From a virus, in IMG/VR virus record IMGVR_UViG_3300045918_000492, positions 1-29,739 of that record: a stretch of 29,739 bases of DNA; one strand, written 5' to 3'. Positions 1-6,463 of this stretch are shown here, piece after piece. Positions within the stretch are counted from its first letter, which is position 1. Each line of letters opens with the position of its first letter. Made by a program: the position numbers and the translations under genes. The notes beneath the pieces are model-generated. The model did no database searches and had not been told where the DNA came from. It saw only the letters and a list, made by a program, of their open reading frames with translations.

Positions 1-1
1 C

Positions 2-127
2 AAATTTATGGACTGGTTAGCCAATATCATTTTACCGTCTGGCCCGGTCGAGGTGGACAGCGAAACGATGGAACGGCTACGAAAAGAGTACGAAAAATTA
101 GCCGAGGAGAACCCAGCGCATGACTGA
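2..127 (+). CDS. Partial or short ORF upstream of the endolysin
   Basis: An open frame enters the window from the left and stops at 125-127. It contains an ATG at 8, giving a 39-residue product that starts MDWLANIILPSGPVEVD and ends in a charged, helix-prone segment (ETMERLRKEYEKLAEENPAHD). It overlaps the endolysin start at 120 by 8 bases, as in a tightly packed lysis operon. Either it is a short complete gene or the end of a longer one beginning outside the window. No family is recognised. Position suggests a lysis accessory or the end of the tail module, but that is only inference. Confidence 0.45.
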   Translation, partial: KFMDWLANIILPSGPVEVDSETMERLRKEYEKLAEENPAHD

Positions 128-551
128 CCTACAAAACCAGGCAGATGTTGTTTTTCTGGCCCTGGTAATCTGGAGAGAGGCACGAGGGGAGTCAGCCGAG
201 GCCATGTGTGGTGTTGGTCATGCCATCCTTAATCGTGTGCAACGCCCAAGCTGGTGGGGCCGTTCGGTGTCCGGGGTATTGTTTAAAAAATGGCAGTTTT
301 CCTCCATGACCGACCCAAACGACAAACAGCTCACCACATGGCCGATCCAAGACGATAAATCATGGTACCCTTGCCTGAGCATAGCGAGTGCGGTGCTCAC
401 CGGCGCTGTGCCAAACCCGGTACCGGGCGCAGACTCCTATTTCGATATCTCTATCCCGGCCCCGGCTTGGACAAGCCAAGCGCGGTTTTGCCGTAAAATT
501 GGTCGAATCAATTTTTATGATGTTGATCACGATTATGAGGTGGCCAAATGA
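120..551 (+). CDS. Phage endolysin, SleB-type cell wall hydrolase
   Basis: A 143-residue protein of the Hydrolase_2/SleB cell wall hydrolase family, which cleaves peptidoglycan. The family signature is clear at residues 17-41: an alkyl segment, then WREARGES with the catalytic-type Glu, then AMCGVGHAILNRVQ. A QFSSM segment follows, and the C-terminal part has the conserved PVPGADSYF-type region ending near FYDV. There is no signal peptide, so it would need the neighbouring holin-like protein to reach the wall. It overlaps the upstream ORF and the downstream DUF1353 gene (ATG at 548), so translation is probably coupled. The length fits compact phage versions of the family. Confidence 0.85.
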   Translation: MTDLQNQADVVFLALVIWREARGESAEAMCGVGHAILNRVQRPSWWGRSVSGVLFKKWQFSSMTDPNDKQLTTWPIQDDKSWYPCLSIASAVLTGAVPNPVPGADSYFDISIPAPAWTSQARFCRKIGRINFYDVDHDYEVAK

Positions 552-982
552 ATGTAAGCGGTAAATTTGTGGGGAGATTACGGCTGGAGTATGTCGATGG
601 GCGAACATGGAAGTTGATCAACCCAGATGATGTCGATCTATTTGCTTTTATCCTTGATGATGGGCGGTCTGTCGTGCCACCTGACGGCATGATAACCGAT
701 TTTGCTTCCATCCCTCGTGTGGTGTGGGCTATCCTGCCGCCATGCGGTGACGGGCCTAGAGGTAAGTGGGGCCCGGGATCAGTGATTCACGATTGGATTT
801 ATAAAACGGGAAAAATAAACGGCAAATCAATCACCCAGCATGAGGCCGATCATGTGCTGAGGGCGTGCAATGAGTCGCTATGTGTTGCACACGATAAAAT
901 TACCATTATCCATGATGCGCTGGTGGTAGGTGGGTTCGTCGCGTGGAATGAGTACCGACGGGTGGAGGGGCTAGCGGCATGA
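548..982 (+). CDS. DUF1353 family phage protein
   Basis: A 144-residue protein with the DUF1353 pattern: G-x-ITDFASIPR-x-x-W near residues 47-60, then VIHDWIYKTG near residues 79-88, and a helical C-terminus. DUF1353 proteins are small phage proteins, commonly found beside lysis or tail genes, without an established biochemical role. The start codon overlaps the endolysin stop by four bases (ATGA), which supports this start and co-translation. The conserved HD in VIHDW could suggest metal binding, but that is speculation. Placement between endolysin and holin suggests a late role, perhaps release or virion maturation. Confidence 0.75.
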   Translation: MNVSGKFVGRLRLEYVDGRTWKLINPDDVDLFAFILDDGRSVVPPDGMITDFASIPRVVWAILPPCGDGPRGKWGPGSVIHDWIYKTGKINGKSITQHEADHVLRACNESLCVAHDKITIIHDALVVGGFVAWNEYRRVEGLAA

Positions 983-1016
983 AAATAAAAATCGTTGGGG
1001 TAGTGGCGGTGAGGCC

Positions 1017-1235
1017 ATGAACGGATTTCTACAAGGTCCAGAGGGGAATAATTCAAGCGCTAGGCTGATGGCCGGGATTTCACTCCTAGCGGCTATTCTA
1101 TTCGGTGGCATAGTCGTCACCGGGAAGGGATCGGCAAACGGGGACATGATCGTTTATGCGTTCCTAGGTGCGGCCATGGGCGGCAACTTGGTCAATAAAG
1201 CGATTGAGGCCAAGAAGGGGATGCCGGATGGCTGA
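1017..1235 (+). CDS. Small membrane protein, candidate holin
   Basis: A 72-residue protein with two hydrophobic stretches (about residues 18-36 and 42-58, MIVYAFLGAAMGGNLV) and a basic C-terminus (NKAIEAKKG). This is the size and hairpin topology of class II holins, which form membrane lesions that let endolysin reach the wall. GTGAGG precedes the ATG with short spacing. It follows the endolysin and DUF1353 genes on the same strand. No specific holin family is recognised, so the holin call rests on topology and context. Confidence 0.6.
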   Translation: MNGFLQGPEGNNSSARLMAGISLLAAILFGGIVVTGKGSANGDMIVYAFLGAAMGGNLVNKAIEAKKGMPDG

Positions 1236-1449
1236 TTTTGCAGACCAAGCCAGCAATCAGCAGGCGCTAGACATTGCTCAAGCCCTCGCCAACTTTACCC
1301 GTCATGTGCAGCACCTCGATGCTGGTCGTGATCAATGTGTGGAGTGTGGGGAGATTATTCCAGATCCTCGACGTGCAGCTGTGCCGGGGTGTATTTTGTG
1401 CGTGAGTTGTCAGGAGCAAAACGAAAATGGTGGCGGTTTTTGGGCGTAG
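1228..1449 (+). CDS. TraR/DksA-type C4 zinc-finger protein
   Basis: A 73-residue protein starting MADFADQASNQQ at the ATG at 1228. It is alpha-helical and charged for the first 35 residues and then carries C-x2-C (CVECG) and C-x2-C (CILCVSC) pairs separated by a PDPRRAAVPG segment. This is the layout of short phage and plasmid TraR/DksA-like proteins; in F TraR, such a protein binds the RNA polymerase secondary channel and alters promoter choice. The start overlaps the holin-like gene by 8 bases. A longer in-frame start exists upstream, but it encodes arginine-rich sequence antisense-like to the holin gene and was rejected. It is the last gene before attP. Confidence 0.75.
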   Translation: MADFADQASNQQALDIAQALANFTRHVQHLDAGRDQCVECGEIIPDPRRAAVPGCILCVSCQEQNENGGGFWA

Positions 1450-1482
1450 CTATTATACGCACTAGCATTGTGGTGATTATAG

Positions 1483-1548
1483 TTACCAAAAATTTACCAC
1501 CAGTGGTTATATTATCGTTATAATTTACCAATTATTTACCACTAACCA
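1483..1548. repeat. Cluster of TTACCA repeats, candidate integrase arm sites
   Basis: TTACCA occurs at 1483, 1494, 1525 and 1536, giving two pairs with an 11-base period. There is an inverted TGGTTA at 1504 and a TAACCA at 1543. A further TTACCA is at 1714 on the other side of the tRNA fragment. Short repeats flanking a core in this way resemble arm-type binding sites for a tyrosine integrase. No binding data exist; the inference rests on spacing and position beside int. Confidence 0.5.
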
Positions 1549-1572
1549 AGTACTGAAAGGCTACAAAAAAAG

Positions 1573-1610
1573 AACAGGGAAACCAACTGTAATAAGCTGA
1601 TTTCCCTGTT
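1573..1610. terminator. Perfect 10-bp inverted repeat next to the att core
   Basis: The arms are AACAGGGAAA (1573-1582) and TTTCCCTGTT (1601-1610), separated by 18 bases and followed by AATTTTATT. It could terminate rightward lysis transcripts before attP. The long loop also makes a protein-binding site (Xis or host factor) possible. Confidence 0.4.
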
Positions 1611-1618
1611 AATTTTAT

Positions 1619-1663
1619 TGGTGACCCCAACGAGGTTCGAACTCGTGTTACCGGCGTGAGAGG
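1619..1663 (-). other. tRNA-Glu 3' fragment, attachment-site core (attP)
   Basis: Read on the minus strand, this is the 3' part of a tRNA-Glu(CTC): anticodon loop CTCTCAC (1656-1662), 3' anticodon stem GCCGG, variable loop, T arm ACGAG-TTCGAAC-CTCGT, acceptor strand TGGGGTC, then ACCA (1619-1622). The 5' half is missing: the expected partner CCGGC is not found before the loop and no D arm follows to the right. A partial tRNA gene next to an integrase is the usual form of a tRNA attachment site. Phage lysis genes lie on one side and int on the other, which fits attP. Confidence 0.8.
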
Positions 1664-1792
1664 TATCGGGCATAGTTGATTCTATTGGCTTCAAGTGGGG
1701 TCGTGACGCCAAGTTACCACGGTTTTTGCGCTTATGAACACACGGGTTGTCCTTTTTTCTTGTCGGAATGGGCGGGAAACTCTCAAAAAATA

Positions 1793-2938
1793 CTATAATT
1801 TTTTTGGGGTCATGAATGGCAATAAGTCTTCATGGATCTCGCCAAAGTCAGGATGGTCATAATGGTGGTGCATCGTCGCATTTTTATGCCCTGTCCTGGC
1901 CATCACGTCTCGTTTTGAAACTCCGAGGTCACGCATCCTGGTGATGAAGGTATGCCTGGTGTCATGTAGGCGGACATCTGGCAACCCACATCGGTCAAAG
2001 TGGCGGCGGATCGCCCTGGTGACCGACCGGAGATTAAACCTGGGCAGGATGTATCCTGGCTTGCCGCCGTACTCTGCTTTCAACAGCGCAAAGAGCCTTT
2101 CGCCCAGGCCGACATCACGGTCTTCATCGGTCTTGGTCTCGGCCAGGTGCAACTTTCGTTGTTGCCAATCAATGTTTTCCCACCTGGCGGCCATCGCTTC
2201 ACTTCGCCGCATCCCACACCCAAGGAACATCAACAAAAAGAGCACCATCTTCCCGCCAAGTAGGGGAGGGTGACCTGGCGTGTCTTTCGCGGTCGGCAAT
2301 CTGGCGTCGTTTATCTCGGCTGCAGCCAGTACCATCTCGATCTGCTCGAAGGATAGGATGCTATGCTTGATCTTTTCAGACTGGGGAACCTTCACCCCCT
2401 TGCTGACTCCGAAAGGATGATGCCGGATCACCCCGGCTGCCAACTGCACGGTGAACAGGCGCTTCAAATCCTGTAAGTATTTGTTGCAAGTAACCGCTTT
2501 AAGTCCTTGTTGCCTCAATCGTTTCTTGATGTCCTCTCCGTCAAAAAAAGTGAAGCCATCAATCGTCCGCTCAGGGCCAAAGAGCACCACCATCTTATCG
2601 ACCCGGCGCTTTCGTTCGGTCATTTCGACCAGGCCACAGTCCATGGTGCTCTTGTACTCTTCGGCTGCGTCCTTGATCGTCTTGCGGCCGTCGGGGTATT
2701 TCTTGAGTTGGGCAGCGTCATTCTTGCTGACCAGGTCAAGCCGGATCCACTGCTTGATGTCCTGGTCGTCGTAGTCATCGAGTTTGGTTCTCGATTCCAG
2801 GACATCAGCTGCAGCCTTGGTTTCTTTGGCCTGACCGAGTTTGTCACAGCGCCGGGAGCGGTCTAGGCAGTGGCCATTCGGCAGGGTGATCCGGTACCGG
2901 ACCCGATATTGCCCATCAAGTTTATGGATGGAGGCCAT
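1793..2938 (-). CDS. int: Phage tyrosine recombinase (integrase)
   Basis: A 381-residue site-specific integrase that would recombine attP with a host tRNA-Glu gene. The catalytic set is visible: Arg245 (GCGMRRSE), Lys269 (ETKTDEDR), His325 and Arg328 (LHDTRHTF), His351 (TGHKN) and the nucleophile Tyr360 (HHHYDH). The N-terminal segment (YRVRYRITLPNG) resembles an arm-binding domain, and residues 85-190 resemble a SAM-like core-binding domain. The gene ends about 130 bases from the tRNA-Glu fragment, the normal place for an integrase. It is last in the leftward lysogeny operon, 7 bases after the DUF2335 gene. No good ribosome binding site is seen before its ATG. Confidence 0.93.
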   Translation of the reverse strand: MASIHKLDGQYRVRYRITLPNGHCLDRSRRCDKLGQAKETKAAADVLESRTKLDDYDDQDIKQWIRLDLVSKNDAAQLKKYPDGRKTIKDAAEEYKSTMDCGLVEMTERKRRVDKMVVLFGPERTIDGFTFFDGEDIKKRLRQQGLKAVTCNKYLQDLKRLFTVQLAAGVIRHHPFGVSKGVKVPQSEKIKHSILSFEQIEMVLAAAEINDARLPTAKDTPGHPPLLGGKMVLFLLMFLGCGMRRSEAMAARWENIDWQQRKLHLAETKTDEDRDVGLGERLFALLKAEYGGKPGYILPRFNLRSVTRAIRRHFDRCGLPDVRLHDTRHTFITRMRDLGVSKRDVMARTGHKNATMHHHYDHPDFGEIHEDLLPFMTPKKL

Positions 2939-2945
2939 TGTGTTT

Positions 2946-3347
2946 CTATTTGCGGCCTTTAATGAAGGCGGCTACTAAACCAACAACAGTTGTTGTCCAG
3001 ATGGCAATAGCGGCTTTTTCATATCCAAGAGTAACCGCCGTAATAGTGACAACGACAGCCGAAACGGTAGACCCCATGGCAAATATCTGCCCTAGGCGTG
3101 CTTCTGCAAACTCTTTTTCCATCTCTTGGCGTTCTGTTTCCAAGGAGATGCTGTCAATGCGGTGCCGATGTTCTGCTTCTTTTTCTGCTAAGGAGAAAAT
3201 CTTCTCGGCTGCGCCTGGGTATATTTCTTCAAAGTGGGCGAGGACTTGAGGTGGGGGTATAGGTCCAGAATAGTGGCTTTGGACAGCGATACTGTTGGTG
3301 ATGGTAGCAGGTTTCCTATCTGCTCTTTTGGTGAGGTTCTTGCTCAT
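2946..3347 (-). CDS. DUF2335 family membrane protein
   Basis: A 133-residue protein with the DUF2335 hallmark YSGPIPPPQVLAHFEEIYPG, followed by AAEKIFSLAEKEAEHRHRID, a charged helical segment, and two C-terminal membrane segments (about residues 91-109 and 112-129). DUF2335 proteins are predicted inner-membrane proteins common in prophage lysogeny regions; their role is not established, though superinfection exclusion would suit the location. It starts inside the end of the neighbouring 70-residue gene (32-base overlap), so the two are probably translated together. Confidence 0.8.
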   Translation of the reverse strand: MSKNLTKRADRKPATITNSIAVQSHYSGPIPPPQVLAHFEEIYPGAAEKIFSLAEKEAEHRHRIDSISLETERQEMEKEFAEARLGQIFAMGSTVSAVVVTITAVTLGYEKAAIAIWTTTVVGLVAAFIKGRK

Positions 3348-3528
3348 CGCGGAATTGGCCGATTGCTGAATTTAAGTCGCGACCTACTTGCTCCCATATT
3401 GAACGCGTTCGTTCTTCTGGTGTTTCTTTAAGCCTTAGCCGCGAAAAATTATGTGAAGGCCTGGAGGGGAACATCACAAGTATGCTCCCTGCTCCGCGCA
3501 AGAAATTATGGATAAATGATTTCTTCAT
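3316..3528 (-). CDS. Small basic protein paired with DUF2335
   Basis: A 70-residue protein beginning MKKSFIHNFLRGAGSILVMFP, with a short hydrophobic N-terminus, then SRPSHNFSRLRLKETPEERTRSIWEQVGRDLNSAIGQF. The pattern of a KxFxxGxGSIL start followed by a W-x-x-VGxDL segment resembles small unnamed proteins I recall from prophage regions, often beside DUF2335. Function is unknown. Overlap with the DUF2335 gene and shared strand support it being real. The start has only a poor Shine-Dalgarno. Confidence 0.55.
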   Translation of the reverse strand: MKKSFIHNFLRGAGSILVMFPSRPSHNFSRLRLKETPEERTRSIWEQVGRDLNSAIGQFRDEQEPHQKSR

Positions 3529-3613
3529 GCCTATACGATACTCTTTGTGATTTATATTTTCAAGCCGCTACATGTTGTGGTGATTAAATTTTGAAGCTAC
3601 TAAATGACAGCCA

Positions 3614-3847
3614 TTATCCAAACAGCTTGACAATAGCTGTCATTGCCCCAATCGCGGCGACAATGGCTGTCCCAAGCCTGACCGTCATGCGTAATTCCAT
3701 CTCTCTCAAGTCTTGCTTGGTCGCCAAATCTGCCGAAGACTGGGCCTCTTTGATGGCGTTGGTTATGGCCTCTGATTCCTTGGCTCCAAGTCCAGCGGCT
3801 TGCAGGTCGCAAACGAACTTATGTGTGTCGAATGTAATTGTTGTCAT
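3614..3847 (-). CDS. DUF1640-like coiled-coil membrane protein
   Basis: A 77-residue protein: MTTITFDTHKFVCDLQAAGLGAKESEAITNA, then the helical stretch KEAQSSADLATKQDLREMELRM, then one C-terminal membrane segment (LGTAIVAAIGAMTAIVKL). This matches the short bacterial members of the DUF1640/CCDC90 type: a helical coiled-coil stalk anchored by a C-terminal transmembrane helix. Such genes are frequent in phages and mobile elements, with unknown function. It lies in the leftward operon between two unknown small genes. Confidence 0.7.
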   Translation of the reverse strand: MTTITFDTHKFVCDLQAAGLGAKESEAITNAIKEAQSSADLATKQDLREMELRMTVRLGTAIVAAIGAMTAIVKLFG

Positions 3848-3866
3848 AGTTATTACTCTCTTCAGC

Positions 3867-4091
3867 TTATACTGTAATGGCCCTTTGCCAATTCTGCCAG
3901 GCCAGCTCGGTGATTAGGCCGGAACCGACGCACAAATCTTTTAAACCGGCACCACCCTTAATAAGCTGGCATTCAAATTTGTTGGGTGGTTCCTCGGTTT
4001 TGCCGATAAGTCCACCGGGAAGGACTGACCAGCCGTCAGGAATGGTTCTCTTTTTTTTCGCCCAATCCGGCTGCCAGAAGTTGATTGTCAC
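3867..4091 (-). CDS. Small unknown protein overlapping the repressor end
   Basis: A 74-residue ORF with a GTG start at 4091 and a plausible ribosome site (GGGAG, five bases before GTG). It overlaps the last 56 bases of the repressor gene in another frame. The product is rich in Trp and Gly (NFWQPDWAKKKRTIPDGWSV), with two Cys, and no membrane segment. I do not recognise a family. Its spacing before the DUF1640-like gene fits an operon. Reality rests on context and the ribosome site. Confidence 0.45.
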   Translation of the reverse strand: MTINFWQPDWAKKKRTIPDGWSVLPGGLIGKTEEPPNKFECQLIKGGAGLKDLCVGSGLITELAWQNWQRAITV

Positions 4092-5055
4092 GAATCTCCC
4101 GCATCAAGGCCTTCATCTCTGCCATCTCCTCTTTCATTCCCTTCATCTCTTCCTCCGTGTCAACTGCTGATTCAAATGCTTTAAGGTTTTCCCACAAGGC
4201 CTTGGAGAACTTGGTCTTGCTGGTCAAGACCTTGCGGGTGATTACCTCTCCCTGGGTGACTTTGGCATTTTCTTCTTCAGTTAGTGGAGCTGCTATCTGT
4301 TTTTCAGGGTGCAGCATCTTCCTTTTTTCTATCGTTGCGACGGCCTCGTCATATTCCTGCCGTTGATCTGGTAACGTAGGTGATTGATACAACGTGGCTA
4401 TATGAGGGTATTCAGATTCCCTGTTATTGTTAACGTATCCGCAGCCGCAAGCATTAAAAGCAGCGGAATAATAGTTTCGGCACTTGGGGCAAAGATGTGC
4501 TGTCCCCTCTTTGTGTTTCCGCTTAACCCCTTTGTATTTACCTACAATATCTAAAATATATCCTACGTCTTGAAAAGGAGAGTTTTTAGCAACACAATGT
4601 GCCACCCTATGGCCTGCCATACCCCCTCTACCCTCTAAATATGGGTAATCCTTCCCTCCGCGTCCGTGATGGTGCCAACGATTGCAATGGATGCAGAAAA
4701 AGTTCAGATGTACGTCCTCATCGTCATAAGTTTTTACTACGGGTATTTTGCCGTCTACAATATCAATTACTTCTGGATCAAGTCTAAAAATTTCTATCCT
4801 ACGTTCAATAGTCATCCCCTTTTCAAGGGACTCAACCTCTAAAGTCACCGGTCCTTTCCCATTCAGTAACCATGCCGGGTTAAGGGAATACAACTGGCTC
4901 AATTCCATTAACCATTCGTTAGGAAATGCTCCCCTTTTTTTTGCATCTGATATGGCTGGTGAACTTATGCCAAGTTGCTTGGCAAGGGCTGTTTGATTTT
5001 TTATGCCTGAAATTAAAAAAACTCTATCGATTATCTCTTTAAAATTATTAGACAT
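4036..5055 (-). CDS. CI-like repressor with zinc-finger domains in place of a peptidase
   Basis: A 339-residue protein with an N-terminal helix-turn-helix of the phage CI type (residues 5-67: NQTALAKQLGISSPAISDAKKRG, then LNPAWLLNGKGP). The rest is not an S24/LexA peptidase. It has a Cys/His-rich block at 119-170 (FFCIHCNRWHHHG, GHRVAHC, FQDVGYILDIVG), a second zinc-ribbon-like block at 186-207 (LCPKCRNYY, ACGCGY), and a Met/Glu-rich coiled coil at about 299-325. It diverges from a Cro-like gene at the normal immunity position and has a good ribosome site (AGGTG before ATG). It is probably the lysogeny repressor. Without a visible Ser/Lys autocleavage site, RecA-triggered induction is not expected. 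Confidence 0.75.
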   Translation of the reverse strand: MSNNFKEIIDRVFLISGIKNQTALAKQLGISSPAISDAKKRGAFPNEWLMELSQLYSLNPAWLLNGKGPVTLEVESLEKGMTIERRIEIFRLDPEVIDIVDGKIPVVKTYDDEDVHLNFFCIHCNRWHHHGRGGKDYPYLEGRGGMAGHRVAHCVAKNSPFQDVGYILDIVGKYKGVKRKHKEGTAHLCPKCRNYYSAAFNACGCGYVNNNRESEYPHIATLYQSPTLPDQRQEYDEAVATIEKRKMLHPEKQIAAPLTEEENAKVTQGEVITRKVLTSKTKFSKALWENLKAFESAVDTEEEMKGMKEEMAEMKALMREIRDNQLLAAGLGEKKENHS

Positions 5056-5097
5056 TATTTTTCACCTAAAAAAAAGAGCAGCATCATGGAATATATA

Positions 5098-5126
5098 TTG
5101 ACCAATAATTAAGTTTATCGTAAAAT
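5098..5126 (+). promoter_or_regulatory. Sigma70-like promoter of the Cro-like gene, leaderless
   Basis: TTGACC at 5098-5103, a 17-base spacer and TAAAAT at 5121-5126 form a strong sigma70-type promoter. The expected start of transcription, about 7 bases after the -10 box, falls on the ATG at 5133. No Shine-Dalgarno lies before that ATG. The 77-base gap to the divergent repressor is A+T-rich and would hold the operators; I could not define operator repeats by eye. Confidence 0.6.
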
Positions 5127-5132
5127 TAACCC

Positions 5133-5348
5133 ATGATGAGCAAAGAAAATATTAAGCTACTCTTAAAGCAACACAGAGTTACTCAAGCGGCAATAGCAAG
5201 GAAGTTGTGCGTGTCGTTAACCAGCGTCCACCTCACCATTTCCGGGAAAACTGTTTCAGCGAGAATCCGCCAAGCCATCGCCGAAGCCATCGGCAAGCCG
5301 GTCAACGAGATCTGGCCGGACACCACCACCAATCAGGAGGCAGCATGA
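5133..5348 (+). CDS. Cro-like helix-turn-helix regulator
   Basis: A 71-residue DNA-binding protein: NIKLLLKQHRVTQAAIARKLCVSLTSVHLTISGKTVSARIRQAIAEAIGKPVNEIWPDTT. The motif TQAAIARKLCVSLTSVHLTISG is a helix-turn-helix, and the ending GKPVNEIWP resembles the Ner/Nlp type of small phage regulators. It is the first gene of the rightward transcript and divergent from the repressor, so it probably acts as Cro does. Two adjacent ATGs (5133, 5136) are possible starts; neither has a ribosome site, in line with a leaderless message. It overlaps the next gene by four bases (ATGA). Confidence 0.75.
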   Translation: MMSKENIKLLLKQHRVTQAAIARKLCVSLTSVHLTISGKTVSARIRQAIAEAIGKPVNEIWPDTTTNQEAA

Positions 5349-5629
5349 ACGAGTTATTGAACTGCCCTTTCTGTGGCAGCAACAACGTGAGATACCGCTA
5401 TCAATGCGGCGCCAGATTTGTGACGTGCGACGCCTGCGAGGCTTATGGCCCTATGGTACGAGGCGAGGGAAGACAACCTGACCACAAGGAAATCGCTATT
5501 AGCAAGTGGAACTCTCGTGCGAGTCATTTGACTTCCAACAGTCTGCACGCCAACTCTTGCTCATGCCAGGAGGTGGCGAATGTGTCTGATACAACAAACC
5601 ATCTTCCTTCCGGATCTCCCGCCCCATGA
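5345..5629 (+). CDS. Lar-family restriction alleviation protein
   Basis: A 94-residue protein. Residues 1-56 fit the Lar family: LLNCPFCGSNNVRYRYQ, RFVTCDACEAYGPMV, and the closing AISKWNSR. Two CxxC pairs form a small zinc ribbon. Lar of the Rac prophage reduces type I restriction of incoming DNA, so this may be an early anti-restriction gene; many members are untested. The start at 5345 has GGAGG before it and overlaps the Cro-like stop. The last 38 residues are low-complexity and overlap the end of a convergent gene. Confidence 0.7.
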   Translation: MNELLNCPFCGSNNVRYRYQCGARFVTCDACEAYGPMVRGEGRQPDHKEIAISKWNSRASHLTSNSLHANSCSCQEVANVSDTTNHLPSGSPAP

Positions 5630-5973
5630 TTTGCGCCCATGCAGGAACACTGACACTCATGCTTTTGAGCGTTCCAGCACATAGGGGAGCATTTCTCTTG
5701 GATTCGATACGGTTGAATTATGTATAGCCGACGGTGTCTTTCGAGAGTTTGCTCCACAAGAGAACTGAACCACGACCTCGGTACTTTCCAACATTTATAC
5801 TTCGCAAGCCATTCAGGGTCTCTTTTCCTGTTATGCGATAACCATGATCGATTCTCTTTAGAGAATGGCAGTTTCAGTAATACTTCTCCTCTGGTTGGAG
5901 GGCGATATATTACAGGTATCAAATTTTGATGCCAAACTTCGTCTATTGTTTTTTGATTTGCAGTAGGTGTCAT
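5524..5973 (-). CDS. Conserved unknown protein with a Cys-rich core
   Basis: A 149-residue protein from the ATG at 5973 (MTPTANQKTIDEVWHQ). It has a basic first half (KENRSWLSHNRKRDPEWLAKYKCWKVPRSWF) and a C-terminal Cys cluster CSPMCWNAQKHECQCSCMGANHG, then GRWFVVSDTFATSW. The C-x3-CW ... CxCxCxGxNHG pattern is one I associate with unnamed bacterial and phage proteins; a metal-binding role is likely but function is unknown. It is the only minus-strand gene inside the rightward early region and converges on the Lar gene, overlapping it by 106 bases. A longer in-frame start runs through the terminator-like repeat and was rejected. Confidence 0.6.
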   Translation of the reverse strand: MTPTANQKTIDEVWHQNLIPVIYRPPTRGEVLLKLPFSKENRSWLSHNRKRDPEWLAKYKCWKVPRSWFSSLVEQTLERHRRLYIIQPYRIQEKCSPMCWNAQKHECQCSCMGANHGAGDPEGRWFVVSDTFATSWHEQELACRLLEVK

Positions 5974-6008
5974 TTTAATAGTCCAACAATAAACCATCTG
6001 AACGCAAA

Positions 6009-6082
6009 AAAGCCCCGCCCTCTGGACGTAGTAAGGGCTTGGTATGGTTGGCGCCTCCAATCCTACCAGAGGGCGGGGCTTT
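6009..6082. terminator. 17-bp perfect inverted repeat between divergent genes
   Basis: The arms AAAGCCCCGCCCTCTGG (6009-6025) and CCAGAGGGCGGGGCTTT (6066-6082) are perfect complements separated by 40 bases. On the minus strand the stem is followed by a run of T, so it can act as a leftward terminator; rightward the T run is short. It lies between the divergent unknown gene (start 5973) and the ribbon-helix-helix gene (start 6098), so an operator role is possible. Confidence 0.6.
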
Positions 6083-6097
6083 GACACAAGGGAAATC

Positions 6098-6307
6098 ATG
6101 GCCAAGGAAATCGACAAAGAAAACGTCACCGTGTCCTTGCCATCGTCCATCCTTGCCATGCTCGATCACTATTGCCATGAAAAAGACCTCACCCGTTCTC
6201 AAGCCATTGGCCGGGCGGCTCGTCTCTACCTGGCCACCAAGATTACCCAGTCTGCCACCTTTTGGGATGAAGCCTACCAGAAGATGACCGAGCATGGCAA
6301 ACTTTAG
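6098..6307 (+). CDS. Ribbon-helix-helix (CopG-like) regulator
   Basis: A 69-residue protein, MAKEIDKENVTVSLPSSILAMLDHYCHEKDLTRSQAIGRAARLYLATK, with the ribbon-helix-helix layout: a short strand (NVTVSLP), helix A (SSILAMLDHYCHEK), a turn, and helix B (RSQAIGRAARLYLATK). Such proteins bind operators as dimers. An AAGGG ribosome site precedes the ATG at 6098; a longer start at 6044 would translate the inverted repeat and was rejected. The repeat just upstream could be its operator. An antitoxin role is possible, but no toxin partner is visible. Confidence 0.65.
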   Translation: MAKEIDKENVTVSLPSSILAMLDHYCHEKDLTRSQAIGRAARLYLATKITQSATFWDEAYQKMTEHGKL

Positions 6308-6357
6308 AAATTACGTTCCACGCCAAAAATTATGAACCAGGAATGGAGGCAAAACGG

Positions 6358-6462
6358 ATGAGAGAATTGATGCTGCTGTTAAAATATTACACACCCCAGC
6401 AATACCTTACCAGAAAGGCCATTGCCCAAAGACTGAGATTTATGACCTTGGCTGCTGCCTGA
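6358..6462 (+). CDS. Very small ORF (34 aa) before the excisionase-like gene
   Basis: A 34-codon ORF, MRELMLLLKYYTPQQYLTRK..., with GGAGG eight bases before its ATG. A 9-codon ORF (6332-6361) ends by overlapping this ATG, which suggests coupled translation. It stops one base before the excisionase-like gene. The sequence LKYYTPQQYLTRKAIAQRL has a helix-turn-helix feel but is too short to assign. Kept because of the ribosome site and tight packing. Confidence 0.35.
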   Translation: MRELMLLLKYYTPQQYLTRKAIAQRLRFMTLAAA

Positions 6463-6463
6463 A

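Noticed and set aside
5975-6295. A minus-strand ORF across the inverted repeat
   Set aside because: It is antisense to the ribbon-helix-helix gene and spans the terminator-like repeat.
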